From contig BCJJ01000020.1 in NCBI GenBank assembly GCA_039545355.1, forward strand, positions 124,001 through 188,000: a DNA stretch of 64,000 bases. Reading direction: 5' to 3'. The stretch's first letter is position 1; each line of letters begins with the position of its first letter. Below the pieces are notes generated by a model, which saw nothing but the letters and a program-made list of their open reading frames with translations, had not been told where the DNA came from and ran no database searches. The translations under genes and the position numbers were made by a program. This document shows, one piece after another, positions 62,981-64,000 of this stretch. This stretch comes from Trichosporon coremiiforme. Taxonomy: Eukaryota > Basidiomycota > Tremellomycetes > Trichosporonales > Trichosporonaceae.

Positions 62981-64000
62981 CTACGACGGGCAGAAGTCGA
63001 GCTGGCTCAGAATGAGAGGCCACACTGAAAGTTAGCCAGTAGGTGCGCCGCTTAACTCACCCTCTTCAAAGCCGACGTGCTTGCCGCCGCGAATCTGCTT
63101 CCAGATGTTCTGCATCGTGTCCGACTTCTTGATCTCGCTCCAGTGCTGCAGGAAGAAAGCGACTTGCACCTGCACTTGTCAGTTTCGGGATTAAGCGTGA
63201 AACTCACCTTGCGGACATCGTCGAAGGTCGAACTGAAACGCGAGAAGACCTCGGCAGGGATGTTCAGCGACGTAAGCTGGGAGCATATGTGCTGGAATGC
63301 CCGCATCTTGAGCGCCGGCAGATCCAACTTGTCCGCGAGGCGGTACACGGACTTGGCGCTCACCGGGCGCGGCCCCGTCGCACCCTCGCCCTCGCGCATG
63401 CCCCTCTCCAAAAGCCACTGCGCGATCCACTCGCGCCGCGATCGCGGTTCCTGGTCGGGCGTCACCTCGTTGCCACTGTACACCACTGTGCGCCGCGTGC
63501 CGTCCCCGAACGACGACGACAGTGGCGCAAAGTAGATTGTGTCGGTGTAGAGCTGGCGTCAGCTTTCGGCCAGTGCGAAAAAAGCTTACCCAGTAGAGGA
63601 TCGCCCACCACGTGCTCCACGCTGCATCCTTGATCACGACCCGCGTCTTCTTGGGTCCGATGATGGCGGCCTCGTCGCGCTCGCGCATGCGCTTGCGCGA
63701 TATGCGGCGGACAGGCATGCGCGGTGCAGCTTCATGGCTCTCCTCAGCCATGTCGTCGTCGCCTTCGGCCATGCTCTGAGACCTCGTCTCCATGTCCTCG
63801 TCGCTAAACACGCTGTCGGCGCTGCCGAGCCCATGCTCGCTTCCAAGCTCGGCAGGGTTCACTGGCGGTTCGCCCTCCACGAAGTGATTATCCGGCTGGA
63901 TCCTCTGACTCATGTCCGCCGGCGGCTCGTCCCGTGTCGTCGTCGAGGAGAACAGCGAGTTCACGTTGTTCATCGCCTCATCCTCAACGTCCGAGTCGGA
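62981..64000 (-). CDS. BTB/POZ-like protein, 5' end outside the window
   Basis: Exons 63590-64000 (open to the edge), 63208-63552, 63061-63169 and 62981-63024 join in phase (introns 37, 38, 36 nt), giving at least 302 residues. The frame is open to base 64000 (acidic SDSDVEDEA before a Met at 63973), so the start may lie beyond the window. The N-terminal part is acidic and disordered with KKTR basic patches. The C-terminal part has the late half of a fungal BTB fold: AILYWLYTDTIYFAPL, the helix SVYRLADKLDLPALKMRAFQ, then SQLTSLNIPAEVFSRFSSTF and FFLQHWSEIKKSD. It probably acts as a dimerisation or Cul3-adaptor module. Ends LILSQLDFCPS. Confidence 0.75.

Noticed and set aside
1..64000. CRISPR arrays, insertion sequences, attachment sites, riboswitches, plasmid or phage functions
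   Set aside because: No direct-repeat/spacer arrays, transposase or integrase motifs, or bacterial signals. The DNA is eukaryotic nuclear.

Overview
The window is nuclear DNA of a GC-rich basidiomycete yeast. The evidence is spliceosomal introns mostly 33-150 nt long, with GTGAGT/GTAAGT-type donors and CTAAC/CTGAC branch sites a few bases before the acceptor, eukaryotic tRNA genes with introns after position 37, and fungal housekeeping proteins. Tremellomycetes, perhaps Trichosporonales, is my inference from intron style and GC content. There are no operons, no bacterial-type elements and no intact transposon.

Layout. 1-4.2 kb: an intron-bearing tRNA-Glu, a run of unexplained splice-like signals, and ELP2 (-). 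6.4-11.9 kb: 5-aminolevulinate synthase (+), a Pab2-like nuclear poly(A)-binding protein (-) and, divergent from it, mitochondrial ATP synthase subunit d (+). 12-17.8 kb: a gene-poor stretch of broken or unresolved coding pieces (zinc-finger relic, an uncharacterised interrupted gene, an orphan exon) with tRNA-Ala. 17.8-19.4 kb: an allantoate-permease-type MFS transporter (-), with a decayed copy of its own 3' end just downstream. 19.4-24.2 kb: tRNA-Asp and an unresolved intron-dense locus (-). 24.2-26.4 kb: neutral ceramidase (-). 28.4-29.1 kb: orphan exons (-). 30-32.7 kb: an MpaB/DUF2236 oxygenase (+) and a coiled-coil protein (-). 33.4-34.7 kb: two small genes recognisable only after splicing. 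35-38 kb: tRNA-Leu, a putative ubiquitin-like-fold gene (+), tRNA-Ser. 38.5-42.6 kb: hexapeptide acetyltransferase (+), eIF1A (-), RING protein with a SUMO-interacting-like motif (+). 43-47.4 kb: a large mitochondrial PPR protein (+). 48-54 kb: a full-length ABCG transporter (-). 54.4-61.5 kb: a single-exon gene for a 2,383-residue protein with a 24-residue repeat array (-). 63-64 kb: a BTB-type gene running off the right edge (-).

The genes do not form one pathway. Themes are mitochondria (ALA synthase, ATP synthase d, PPR protein), translation (Elp2, eIF1A, five tRNAs, Pab2 upstream in mRNA processing) and membranes and lipids (ceramidase, MpaB-like protein, ABC and MFS transporters). The most unusual features are the giant repeat protein, extreme micro-exons (an ATG-only first exon in ATP7; 9-nt and 12-nt exons and a splice-created stop codon in eIF1A), a RING domain split by a 105-residue RG-rich insertion, and loci whose coding capacity only appears when 33-60 nt introns are removed. 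Exon joins were made by eye and checked for phase; no alignment or RNA evidence was available.
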